Made by a program: the position numbers and the translations under genes. A stretch of DNA of 64,000 bases from positions 992,001 to 1,056,000 of the forward strand of contig OZ251229.1 of assembly GCA_965240325.2 (NCBI GenBank). Reading direction: 5' to 3'. This DNA comes from Rebecca billardiae RCC1528 (Eukaryota; Haptophyta). The notes under the pieces were generated by a model that saw nothing but the letters and a program-made list of their open reading frames with translations, had not been told where the DNA came from and searched no databases. Positions 1-10,471 of this stretch are shown here, piece by piece; position 1 is the stretch's first letter, and the number at the start of each line of letters is the position of its first letter.

Positions 1-8
1 ATAATTGC

Positions 9-12
<4 letters not shown>

Positions 13-96
<84 letters not shown>
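13..96. repeat. (TA)n microsatellite
   Basis: About 40 uninterrupted TA dinucleotides lie at the left edge of the window. A similar tract occurs at 56638-56740. Expect length polymorphism and possible assembly error. Confidence 0.97.
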
Positions 97-98
<2 letters not shown>

Positions 99-747
99 AC
101 GACGTGGCATGCAACGGGCAAGCGTCAGGCACAGAGTGCAGCAGACACATAACTAGATAGAATGCGTCCGCGCCTTCCGACCAGGTCATGCAGTGCCAGT
201 GCGCCACCCGCTGCCCTGCCCCGTGGGGCTGGGAGTGGGACTGGGACGGAGCACCGCCTCGGCCTGGGGGTGGGGCACGCGGGCGGCGACGGCAGATGCT
301 GCCGCGGCCGCCAGCGCCCGTTCCGGAGCACTTGGATATGAGGCTGAGGTCGCCTAGTCGATGTCGCCGCCTCAGCCGTCCAGCCGACCTGAGCGGCGTG
401 CAGCTGCGGGAAGCGACAGCCGGCGGCTGTCGCCCCGCCGGGCGCCCGCGCCGCGTTGCCGTGGGCGACTCGGGACTCACGGGAGGCGGCTCCCCGGCCG
501 CCGGGCTCCCGGGCGACAATTTGTCAATTACTGACTGACTACACCGTGCTGAGTGACACGGTGACACTTGACTAGCTATATTAATAGCTTATTTACGCAA
601 AAATTATTATAATAATATATTTTAAAACGAGTTGCTGCGCGCCGAGTGACTGGTAATGCCGCCTGACTCGTGTCACACGCTGTGGCCTGCACGGCGACCA
701 CTACCGCAGGGCACGGACGTGCGCCACCCAGCTCTGAGCGCGGCCGG
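97..747. other. Intergenic, no gene seen
   Basis: Mixed-composition spacer with a GC-rich stretch near 180-520 and an AT-rich stretch near 575-630. The open frames here have Arg/Pro/Ala-rich shadow composition and no recognisable domain. The AT-rich part may be the 3' flank of the minus-strand gene that follows. Confidence 0.5.
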
Positions 748-2016
748 TCAGAATTTGAGCGCGTGGTAGATTCTGCCAACGTTTGGCGTGTGCGCGCAGC
801 CGCGCGCGTGGCCACGACGTGCGGCCGCCTCCGCCGCGGCGGCCTCGGCGTGAGCCCGTATGAGCTTTTGCGGTTGCAGCGCCGACACCGCCCCAGCCAT
901 GAACGATTCGGGTGTGGGCGGCACGGCAAGTGTGTGGGCCGGCGCATGCATGAGCGCCTGCTGCGCCTGCGCCTGCTGCACCTGCGCCGCGTGCCGCCAC
1001 GCGCTGTCGTGCGCCATCTCGAGCGCCGCTGCGCTGACCGCGGGGATGTACACGTGGGTCTGGTAGGCCGCCGTCGTGTGCGGCTGCTGCTGCCATAGCC
1101 CCCACGGGTCGGCCGTGCTCGTCGGCGCGAGGCCGGCGCTCGTCGGCACGATGGCGGGCAGCATGTACGCCAGGTCGATGGGCGAGATCGGCGAGCGCGC
1201 GCGCTGGTCGTCCATGCAGATGTGCGCCCACTCCTCCCGCGAGAGGATGCGCCCGTCCCACTTGAACGGGCTGCCGACGTGCTCGGGCCAGAACAGCGTC
1301 GCGCTGAACTGCCGCTCGGGCTGCATGACAATGGAGACGACGAACTGCTCCGACCACGCGGAGATGCCGTCGATGCGCGAGAGCCTGTCCAGCTCGGAGA
1401 GCAGCCGCGCCGAGAAGCGCATCACGTGCTCGTTCGTCGTGTACCGCCGGCCGGGCGGCACGGAGCACGCGTACGCGGGCGTGCACGTGTCGTGCCAGCC
1501 CCACGTGCCCGCCGCCGTGGGCGTGATGCGGTTGGTGATCAGGTCGGCCGGGTCGTGGCTGTATTGCCTGAGGAAGGCGGCAATGTCGCCGCTGAAGCCC
1601 ACGTCGTCCTCGAGCACCCACACGTGCGAGAAGGCGAAGTTCACCTGGTGCGCCCAGAGGCCGATCGCCTCGACATGGAACCCCCACGCGAGCGACGTGC
1701 CACACTGGCGCCTGCCGGCGAAGGTGGTGCGCGCCGACTCGGTGCCCGGGAAGGTCTGGGGGTCGAGGAAGTGGCAGAGCGATCGGCCGTACACGCCGAG
1801 CATGTCCGCCTCGGTGTACGTGTGTATGCGGTTGGCGGGCACATGCCGCGCGAGGCGGGCGAGCGCCTTGGCCGCGGTCGCCGGCGCGCTGACGTCGACG
1901 CTCACGTACATGACGAACTCCGTGTGCTCGAGGGCGCAGAGCCACTCGCCGACGCGCTCAGCTTGCGCCGGCGTCGGGTCGTGCGAGCGCACGAGCACGC
2001 ACACGGGCGCTGACAT
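748..2016 (-). CDS. Glycosyltransferase-like protein (DXD-type), single exon
   Basis: The product is 422 aa. The start is the ATG at 2016; the frame is open a little further upstream but only to a TTG. The N-terminal half looks like a nucleotide-diphospho-sugar transferase. It opens with the strand VCVLVRSHDPTP, typical of GT-A enzymes. An acidic motif VWVLEDDVGFSGD near residues 130-145 could be the metal and sugar-nucleotide binding DXD. There are Trp- and His-rich blocks after it (TWGWHDTC, near residues 180-190). The last ~120 residues are Ala/Gln-rich and probably disordered. No signal peptide or membrane anchor is clear, which is unusual for a Golgi transferase. No intron is needed. Fold family is a moderate-confidence call; substrate is unknown. 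Confidence 0.7.
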   Translation of the reverse strand: MSAPVCVLVRSHDPTPAQAERVGEWLCALEHTEFVMYVSVDVSAPATAAKALARLARHVPANRIHTYTEADMLGVYGRSLCHFLDPQTFPGTESARTTFAGRRQCGTSLAWGFHVEAIGLWAHQVNFAFSHVWVLEDDVGFSGDIAAFLRQYSHDPADLITNRITPTAAGTWGWHDTCTPAYACSVPPGRRYTTNEHVMRFSARLLSELDRLSRIDGISAWSEQFVVSIVMQPERQFSATLFWPEHVGSPFKWDGRILSREEWAHICMDDQRARSPISPIDLAYMLPAIVPTSAGLAPTSTADPWGLWQQQPHTTAAYQTHVYIPAVSAAALEMAHDSAWRHAAQVQQAQAQQALMHAPAHTLAVPPTPESFMAGAVSALQPQKLIRAHAEAAAAEAAARRGHARGCAHTPNVGRIYHALKF

Positions 2017-4851
2017 GGGGTGCAAGTTAGCGTGTGTGAGGGTGGAAGCGGTCGCTCGCTCGGCGACACGTTGATCAGGCGGGGGAGGGTGGTCGCGGCG
2101 GGTGGCAGTGGGTTAGGGGGGTAGATGCTTAGTGAATAGGGCAAGGAAGGTGAAGATTCGATATCATCACGGTTCGCAATTTGATAAGCGGGTTGCTTTG
2201 TTGAGTAATCAGGTCACGAGATTCTACCGGGAGCTCTTATGAAAGATTCGACGCCTGCAGCACAAGGGTGGCGAACACTCACGGCGAAGCCGCGCTCCCA
2301 AAATAATGACCGCCCTTCCGCTTGGCCAACCCCCCTGAACTAGACCAAAAAATGGCGTTTGGGTTGGGAGGGAATTGACAATGGTGTATGATGATGAGCT
2401 CGCCAAATAACGCAATCGGCCAATCGCGCTACTTTCGTTACTTGGCCGCATCCGCCGCCGCCGCCACCTGCCCGCCTTTATTTAGACATCTTCTTCAACC
2501 GTCGTTAATGGCATATTCGCGACGAATTCCTGAGCGAGCCAACGGCCGAGTACAAGTAGTTTTTGGTACCCGTTCCACGCGAGAGATAAGCCGGTCGCTT
2601 GGCCAATTAATAAAAGTACCGACCCGCCCGCTTATGCAGCGTCGTGAGCGAGATCGTGAGAATGCCGCCGTTGGTAAGCAGCACAATCACCGCCAAAATT
2701 AGCCAATTACCCAGTACGGTGATTGCTTTCAACAGCGTGGGTGGCAACGGTAAAGTCCGGGTGGTCCGGACTGTCTTCGACTCTCCCCCTCCACCACCGC
2801 CCTTCCTGCGGGGTGCGGACTCTTATGATCTGGCAATCACTCAATCAGCGCGGCAGGGAGACTCTAACAAGCAAGCAGGCGCGTGTGCGCTGCTTTTCTT
2901 GGCAGGTCCCGCCAGGGTACAACTGCTGGGGCAGCGCCCGCTGCCACTGCGCGTCAGTCACCGCAGCAGTCTCGCGGAAGCGCGTCGCGCGGATGTTTTG
3001 CCCGAGCACCGCGCAGTCTAACCCAATTCAGCTCGGCCGCCCAGACTGACCACATCTGAGTATGCCTGGAAGGACCGCCGGCGTCCGGCAGGCTACGCCC
3101 AACCAGCCTCAGCGGCACGGAGGGGGGTAGGCAGCAGCTATTTACTGCCGCTCATATTCGACGGCGAATTCGTTGTGCAACTGCGTACAGTTGCCTACCG
3201 CCCGAGTCGTTGCGGCCAGTGCCAGCCCCGAGCCCGCGCCTGCAGCGGCCTTGTCCGGTTCAACGCACAGCCACAGGCCGAGCCGACCAGTGACACTCAG
3301 GCCGGAATCCGGCGGCCGCGCGCTGACAATGCTGCTCCTGTAAACCTCCTAGTCCGACTGTCTCTCTTTGGAGAGCGTGCGATGAAGGATGGCGCGGCAA
3401 CCTGCCACCGTGAGCCTTACGCACGTTAAAACAAATAAACTGTAGTACGCAGCCAATTATGACAGTGATCGAATGAATCTGAGACTGATGACCGACAGGC
3501 CGCCACTACGGTTGACTGCACTGGCTGACTGAGGGCGGACCATTCAGACCAGTCGTAAAATCTAGTCGGTAGCGGCGTCATCATTGACAGACCACTGGCA
3601 GACCACTGACCAGCAGTCTGGCGTAACATCTGCACGGTCGGCAGCGGCATGAGTGAGGCGCAGCGGCATCGACAGAGCTAAATGATGGTATTATTATTAA
3701 ATAGCTTGTAACGACGTCAGCATTTTTCAGAGTCTAGCATGCGTTTGCGGCCTCATCCTGCCTCTGACCCCTCGCCTCGGGGCGTGTTCTTCCCCCCCGG
3801 CTGCGCCCGCGGCTGACGCTCGCCGTCGTAAGGTTACTATAGCAGTATTAAGATGATTATTGCTCCTAAGCATAATCCTCCTGAGTCCGAAGACCTCAAT
3901 AAGGCTGACACTCGCTGCACGCGTGGCCAAGAAATAATCTCGTGTCACCGAGCTCAATGTTTACAGTGCCGAGAGTCTGCCATAACTCCATACTCTGCCC
4001 TACTCAGACTCAGTACTCGCTGATCGGAAGCAGAACGGCGACGGCGCTTCGTAACGGTCAAACGATGATGACGGACCTGCCTGGTACTCTCCGCCGGACT
4101 GCGCCGTCATCGTACCTCGGCGACCACAGCCCTGAAGCGAGTGCGATAGCGGTGGCTCAGCAGTACCAGCCAGACGACGGACGAACGGCACTGCACGACA
4201 GACTACGGACGACCTCTGCCTGCACGGCCATTCAGCAAGGCTGCCTAAGCTTGGCTGTCTGCTGTCGGAGTTGTCGTCGAGGGCCAAGGGGGTGCGCCTT
4301 GCTTTCATTCAACGTGACCCGCAGCGTACGCACAGGGCGTTCTCTGCCGCCGTCATGGGGCCATGGGAGCATGTACATCTCGCCCGAATGCCGTGCCAAG
4401 CGTGGCTTCTCTGGCCCCACGGGGTGGCCACGGAGTGCCGCGGACATCCGCGAGCAGGTGCGCACCTGCGAAACAGCCTCGGCGCGCGGTTCAAACGACC
4501 GGACGCATCTGCGCAAGTCCGCCCTCGCTCGCCCTGACCACCTGGGCGGCTGTTCGCGCACATGCCATGCCACGCATCCGCTGGCTGCGTTTGCAGCTCG
4601 CCAGCCGACCCGCACGGAGCACACTGGTGCCTGGTCCCCCTCAGCGAGAGCAGACTGTTCGTCGCGTGGCGGCGTGGTCCGGCGGTTTCCCTGCCCAGGC
4701 CGGTGCTCACCACCGGGCGGTCGCTGAGTGTAACGCCCGCAGCCTACAATAATAGGTGTCGTGGAGTTAGAGGCATCGCGGAAGGGCCGTGCAGCAAGGG
4801 GTGCCTGCCCTCTTTGAGGCCTGCCGCCGTGCCGACTGGGCGCACGCGCGG
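2017..4851. other. Long intergenic spacer
   Basis: About 2.8 kb at lower GC than the genes. The longest frame, 3942-4727 on the plus strand, is random in composition and has no domain. One end of a 61-bp repeat (3370-3430) that recurs inverted at 54440-54500 lies here. I see no gene. Confidence 0.5.
3370..3430 (+). repeat. 61-bp dispersed repeat, copy 1
   Basis: This stretch is the exact reverse complement of 54440-54500, 51 kb away, over all 61 positions. Flanking bases (AAAGAGAGAC against ATAAGAGAGACC) also resemble each other. It looks like the remnant of a recent mobile element or a conserved non-coding unit. Confidence 0.9.
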
Positions 4852-7800
4852 ATGGGAGGGGGTGCGAGCCGCCCGTCACGTCGATCCTCCGGTGGTGGAT
4901 GGCCATTCGGCCGCAAGGGTCGCGACGCCGCGAGCGCGCCGGCCAATCCGGCCTCGCGGGCCTCTGCGGGCCGCGGACCAGCGCCGGCCGCGACGAACGG
5001 CTCGGACGCGCGCAAGGGCGCTGTCGAGCCGAGCGTCGGGCACGACCGTGTGGAGCAGCCGGCGGTGGATGCGCCGTCCACGCCGCCGCCAAAGCCCGCG
5101 CCACCGCACGCCGAGCCGGTCGCCGCCGCTCCGCCAGCCCCGCCGAGCGCGAGCGCCTCCGCAGAGCGCGCGCCTCCAGCGGCGTCGGGCGCGGGCGCGG
5201 GTGCGGACGACTCGTTCGGCAACCTGCTCGACCTGCTGCACACGCAGCCCACCATGGAGCACTTCACCCTCGCCTCCGAGCGCTTCGCCGGCCTCGAGGG
5301 CGGCGACGCCCGCGCCAGGCACGTCGAGCACGTGCTGCGGTACGAACGGCGTCTCGTGCACGCGCTGCGCGAGGCGGCGCGCTTCGGCGTGGGCGCGAGC
5401 GGCTCCGTCGTGGGCGAGAGCCGCGGGGACAAGCGGGACGTGGTGACGCCGGGCACGTGGGAGCACGCGGCACAGATTATCATGCGGGTGCGCGCGCCCC
5501 CGACCTCGCGCCGCCGCGCCGCGCCGCGTCGCGCCGCCCGCCATGCCGCGCGGCCGGCGCGCGCGCAGCGCGCGCGCGCCCCGTGGTGAGCCCGGCCCCC
5601 GTGGCGCGCGCGCAGGTGCTCGGCGCGGTGGAGGTGCGAATCTTCGAGCTCGACACGCTGCGCGACGAGCTGTACGTCGTGCACGCGCGCAGCGGCGCGC
5701 CGGGCGCCTCGCGCCTCGCAGCGGAGCGGCAGTGGCACGGCCGAGCTGTGAGCGCGGCGCATGCCGGCTTTGCCCCTGATGAGCTCAGGCTGCGCGGCCC
5801 CGGCGGCGCGTGGTTCCACCCGTGGCTGCCGCCGCGCGAGGCGGGGCTGCACGCGATGGCAATCACGCTGAGCGCGGCCACCTCGCCGCTCGTCGTCGCC
5901 GAGGCCGTCGGCCCGCAGCCCTTCGACCGCGCGTCCGCGCTGCTCGGCACCGCCGCGATGACGGCCGCGTGCGCGCTCGTCGAGCCGCGCGCGCACTCGC
6001 GCGCGCGCTGGGCGCGCGCGCGCTTGCAGCGGCTGCTGCTCGAGCAGAGCGGCGAGCGGCGGGCGGCGGGCGGCGGCTCGCCCGAGCGGCTGGCCCTACC
6101 CCCCGCCCTCGGCGCCGCCGAGCCGCCCTCGGCCGCGCCCCCTCCGGCCGGCAGCGGCGCGCGCACGCTGCTGTGGCTCGACTCGTTGTGTGAGCTGGTC
6201 GCGGATGCGTGCGGCGCGCACGGCGCGTCTCTCTACGTGCCTGCGCCGGCGCAGCGGGGCTCGGAGCTCGCGAGCCGCGCGGCGCGGGAGCCGGCGCACC
6301 TGCTCCGCGCGAACGGCTCCGGCGACTTCGTCCTCGTCAGCACGCGCTCCTTCTCCATCGCCACCGTGCTCGCGCGCGACGCGCAGGCGAGCTCGGCCGA
6401 CGCGGCGGAGCGTGCGCAGCGCGTGCGCGCGCTCGCGGACGCTCGCACGGAGGAGCTCAACTTCGACGCGGGCGTGGACGGGCACCCGGCGACGGCGGCG
6501 CACGCGGAGCAGTCGCTGCTCAGCCTCGCGCTCACCGACCAGGGCGCGCTCGGCGGCGGCGGCCGGCTCCGAGCCGTGCTCCTCGTGCACGGCCGGCGGC
6601 GCGGCGCCGCCGAGGCCGAGCCCGGCGCCGCGCCGGCCGCTGGCATGTCTGCGCCCGCCGCAGAGCCCAACGCGCCGGCCGGCTCCGCCGCTGCGGCGGC
6701 GGCAGCGGCGGCGGCGGCGGCGGCGGGCGCCCCCGGCGGCCCGGCCGCGTCCTCCGCCGCGCCCGCCACCGCCTTCCGCGCGGCGGACGTCGCGCTCCTC
6801 GAGGAGCTCCGCCCGCTGCTCGTGCGAGCGCTGCGCGCCTGGGAGCGAGCGCACAAGCTCGACGGCGCGCGCGCGCGCGCGTCGCAGCCGGGCGCGCAGG
6901 CGGACGCGGTCGCGGAGGGGCTGATGTGCGCGTCGTTGCTGCCGGCGCAGCTCGAGAGCGAGCTCTCCGCGGCGGTCGAGCGCGCGGGCGTGCGCGCGCT
7001 CGCGTGCGAGCACGCGCGCCTCTACCTCGTCCGGCCGCTGCCCGCGCCCGCGCCCGCGGCCGGCGCTGCCCCGGGCGGCAGCGGGGCGGCGGGCGGCGGC
7101 GCGGACGCGGGCGCGGGCGCGGACGCGGGCGCGGCGGGCGGCACCGCGGCGGCGCTTGCCAACCTCGAGGTGTACGCGCTTGGGCTCGACCTCTCGGGGC
7201 AGCGCAGCAAGCGCGTGATCTCGCTCGGCGTGGGGATGGGCTCCGAGCACTCCGCGCACGAGGCCGCCATTGCCAGCTGCCTCGCCACCGGCCACACCGT
7301 CGTCCGCTCGGCGCCAGAGGCGGCGCTGGGCGACTCGCCCGCGGGCTCGGACGCGGGCCGGGCGAGCAGCGCCCCGGACGACGCGCCCGCGCCGCCGCCC
7401 GTCGTGGACGGCTCCGGCCGCGCGCGCAGCACGATCCTCTGCGTTCCGCTGCGCCACCACTCGCGGCTGCTCGGCTGCCTCGAGTTCTGCGACCGCACGG
7501 CCGTCGGCTTTGTGCGACCGATTCCGCCCGCGGCCGAGGTGCGCGCGCCGCGCGCCGCGCCGCGCGCCGCGCCGCGCGGCTGCCCTGCCCGCCGCTGCTC
7601 ACGCTGCTCACGCCGCGCGCGCCGGCGCGCGCCACCACCGCCGCGGCCGCGGCGCGCCAGATGGCCGAGCTGCTCTGGTCCTCCTCGCGCACCGCCGGCC
7701 GCATGCACATTCCGTTCGACTCATCGGATGTCAAGTTTGCGCGCTCGTTTGCGCACATCGTGAGCACCGCGCTCGTCGGGCGCACGCGCCGCGTCGACGC

Positions 7801-8143
7801 GCGGAACGCCAGCCTCTCGCGCGCGATCTACGACCAGCTCGACTCGACGCGCTTCTCCGCCGCCTCGGAGGGCGGCGACGAGCTCGCCCTCCACCTCTCG
7901 CTCGGCAGGGAGCTCTCGCGCTCCTCCTCCAACGCGCTGTGGCAGCTGGCCGAGACGGGCGCGCACGCGCCGGGCGGCGCGCAGCCGTCGCAGCCGGGCT
8001 TGGGCCTCGAGCAGCACCGGCCGCCGCCGCTGCAGGGCAGCCAGCTGATCGGCGGGCTGGCGACCGCGGGGCTCACGACGAATCCAACGGGCGGGGGTGG
8101 CGCTGCCAGTGCGGTACGCGCCGTCGGCAGCGTTCGCGGCTGA
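4852..8143 (+). CDS. Double-GAF-domain protein, putatively N-myristoylated (3 exons)
   Basis: Exons are 4852-5487, 5616-7538 and 7661-8143. Both introns (128 and 122 nt) are GTGCGCG...AG in phase 0 and give 1013 aa. The chosen ATG yields MGGGASRPSRR, with Gly2 and Ser6 as in N-myristoylation signals; an upstream in-frame GTG is ignored. Residues ~1-150 are Pro/Ala-rich. A first GAF-like domain spans about 396-640 (from LLWLDSLCELVADACGAHGA) with a poly-Ala insert. A second spans about 645-910; its last helix, FARSFAHIVSTALVGR, is in exon 3. GAF domains bind cyclic nucleotides or other small ligands. No catalytic domain (cyclase, PDE, kinase) follows, so this may be a ligand-binding adaptor at a membrane. 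The GAF call rests on pattern and helix/strand arrangement. Confidence 0.72.
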
Positions 8144-8938
8144 GCGCTCGGAGGCGCGCTGTGGGCGAGCGCTGAGACTGGTCAACACGGTGCGCTCATC
8201 ATCGTCAGCATTTTTTGTAACAATTATTTGCGGCGCGGCGCGCGGCATTCGCGCGTCCGACGATTGTCGCACTGTGACGATATTATGGCCCGCGGTGAAG
8301 GGCGGAGCGCGTAGCGTGGAGCCCCGCCGGGGGCCCTCACTACGTTGTCAAATTTAAGATCTTTTGATCAAAGAAAAGGGGACGGGCCCCGGACGATTTT
8401 GAGGGGTGTTGGAGGGTGAGTTTTCGCTTTTTCGAGGGGTACGTTGGCGCCCATTGCTCTGCATTAGCAACTACGCGATTGACGAAATAAGCGCGCCCAC
8501 GCCATTCCGCATAAGTGTCGATGGACGGACGTGAGCCTGGGCGCGCCTTTGTCAGTATATCTGGGTAGTGAACGAATATCTAGCTGCGATTTGTTGTAAA
8601 TATTCATACGGCGGAACAAAACTTGGTCGCCAGCCCGAGAGGGCGAGACCAACCGGACCCAGGGCCGGACGTGTTTTTTTTAAAGTGCATGTGCACGGGG
8701 GTCCTACAGTAGCAGGGTATTCTACCAAGGGGGTTCCCGTTCAATCTTCCGACGATACGGTTGAACGTGCATGGTCGTAAATGGACATGGTTCCCGCGGA
8801 AGCCACTAGACCGAGAGGGCGCACTGCAGACAAAACATGATCACTCCGTATACAGCACGCAGACGAAATGCTCGGGCCGGCGCGTACCGGTGTACCGGCG
8901 CGGAGTCGTGAGACGGAGTGAGACGCGGGGCCTGCCGC

Positions 8939-9330
8939 GACGCGTGGAGTGCTTGACCGTCGGACCGGGGACCTGCGTGCGTGCGCGTGCCGCCGCAGTA
9001 CGCCGCGGTGCGCGCGGTGGTGGCGGGGGCCGGCCGGCCGCTGCCTCTCGCCCTCGCACTCTGCTCTCCCCGAGCGCGCCTGTCGCCTCGCAGGCCCCGC
9101 GTCTACTCCGTCTCACGACTCGCGCCGGTACGCGCCGGCGCGAGCCGCGCGACGCGTGGAGAGTGCTTGATTGACTCCGGGACCGCGGGGACCGTGCGTG
9201 CGCGTGCCGCCGCAGTACGCCGCGGTGCGCGAGGTGGTGGCGGGGGCCGGCCGGCCGCTGCCTCTCGCCCTCGCACTCTGCTCTCCCCGAGCGCGCCTGT
9301 CGCCTCGCAGGCCCCGCGTCTACTCCGTCA
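8939..9330 (+). repeat. Two-copy tandem duplication, 217-bp period
   Basis: The block starting GACGCGTGGAG at 8939 recurs at 9149. The CGCAGTACGCCGCGGTGCGC core is at 8994 and again at 9211, an offset of 217. About 135 bp of each unit are nearly identical; the rest is diverged. It lies in non-coding GC-rich DNA. Confidence 0.88.
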
Positions 9331-9561
9331 CTCGCCCGGCCCTCGCGCTCCGCTCTCATCGAGCGCGCCCACCGGTCTGTCTGTCGTCTTGCCGGGCCGC
9401 GTGGCCGAGTCACGCCGAGTCGGCGCGCGCCCAACAACCTACCCGAGGGCGCGTTCGTCGCTCGAGGAGGAGCGCGCAAGGGCGAGCCGAGTCCGGAGCA
9501 CTACGCGAGCTCGTCGCTTGAGGAATGAGGACGGGAGCGCGCCGCGACGGCACGCCGCAGC

Positions 9562-10160
9562 GGAGATGAGCCGGATGCGCCCGGAGCTAGCGCGCGGCTG
9601 AAGGGCGAGCTCGAGCTCGCGAGCTCTCTCCTCGACGCCGAGCGCGAGCTCCTCCTCAACTCGGTCGTCAACCGCGCCGGAGGTGCAGCAGCAGCAACTC
9701 GGCGAGCACGCACGGCCACGGGCTGCCGATTGTCACGGCCTGCCGTGCCACGGGCTGGCCGCCGCCGAGTGGCTTCGAGGCCGACGTGGCGGACGAGGAG
9801 GCGGCGGGCGAGCACGGCGCGGCGCGGTGGAGCAGGCGCGCACGCGCGGCGGCAGGCGCGACGCGCCGCTCCGGCCTCGTTCCACTCCGCCCGCGGTGCA
9901 GGGCGGAGCGCGCCACTCGGCCAGCAGGCACTGCTGGCACGGTCGGCGGCGCGCGCTCTCGCTCTGCCGGCACGAGGCGCGCCGGCTGAGCGACCAGCGG
10001 CCCGTCGTCGAGCGCATGGCGCAGCGCGAGCACCTCAAGCAGGTGCGCCCGCACGCCCGCACGCGCCGCAGCCCGCGCCGCGCGGCGCCTCTCGCCCTGC
10101 GCGCGCGCGCCGCCCCGGCGGCCGCGCTTCCCGCCGCGCGGCCCGCGGCGACTAAGTCCT
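9562..10160 (+). other. Exon-like fragments, unidentified
   Basis: One plus-strand frame reads LLDAERELLLNSVVNRAG ending at about 9682, just before a GTGCAG donor-like site. Another reads RRLSDQRPVVERMAQREHL ending near 10040, before GTGCGCCC. Both look like protein rather than random GC-rich translation. I could not assemble a start, a consistent set of exons or a stop. This could be a small gene with GC-rich introns or a decayed gene copy. Confidence 0.25.
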
Positions 10161-10471
10161 CGGCCCGCCATGTCAGTCAGACTGATCGACAGCAGCCGAC
10201 GAAGGTTGCACCGCGGGCCCCTAACTACGTTGGTTCTACGGAAGGACCGCGGAACGCGGTCATATTGACGATATGATGATGCGTCGTCGTCATCATCACT
10301 ACTGCGCTGTGAGGACGGCTTCCGACATCATCAGCAACGCGCGACGATTATTAATATATACCACGCGTACCCAAGGCCGGGTACGGCAGGTAGCCTGGCC
10401 CTGGGCCGGCGGCCCTCGGCCTCGGGGCGGGCGTCCCCCCGCGCGGAGTGTCAGACTGACTACTCGGAAGA

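Larger units (their letters stand above)
8144..10471. other. Intergenic spacer with tandem duplication and exon-like fragments
   Basis: The first 800 bp are of ordinary composition. From 8.9 kb it becomes GC-rich, with a two-copy tandem duplication (8939-9330). Short protein-like stretches on the plus strand near 9595-9690 and 9900-10050 are not connected into a gene. Confidence 0.45.

Noticed and set aside
13-96. TA tract as a telomere or origin
   Set aside because: Plain dinucleotide microsatellite, with a similar one at 56.6 kb; no telomeric repeat.
3942-4727. 261-aa plus-strand frame in the first spacer
   Set aside because: Random composition, no domain, no splice context.
6096-7460. 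454-aa minus-strand frame over the GAF gene
   Set aside because: Low-complexity Arg/Gly content and no domain; antisense shadow.
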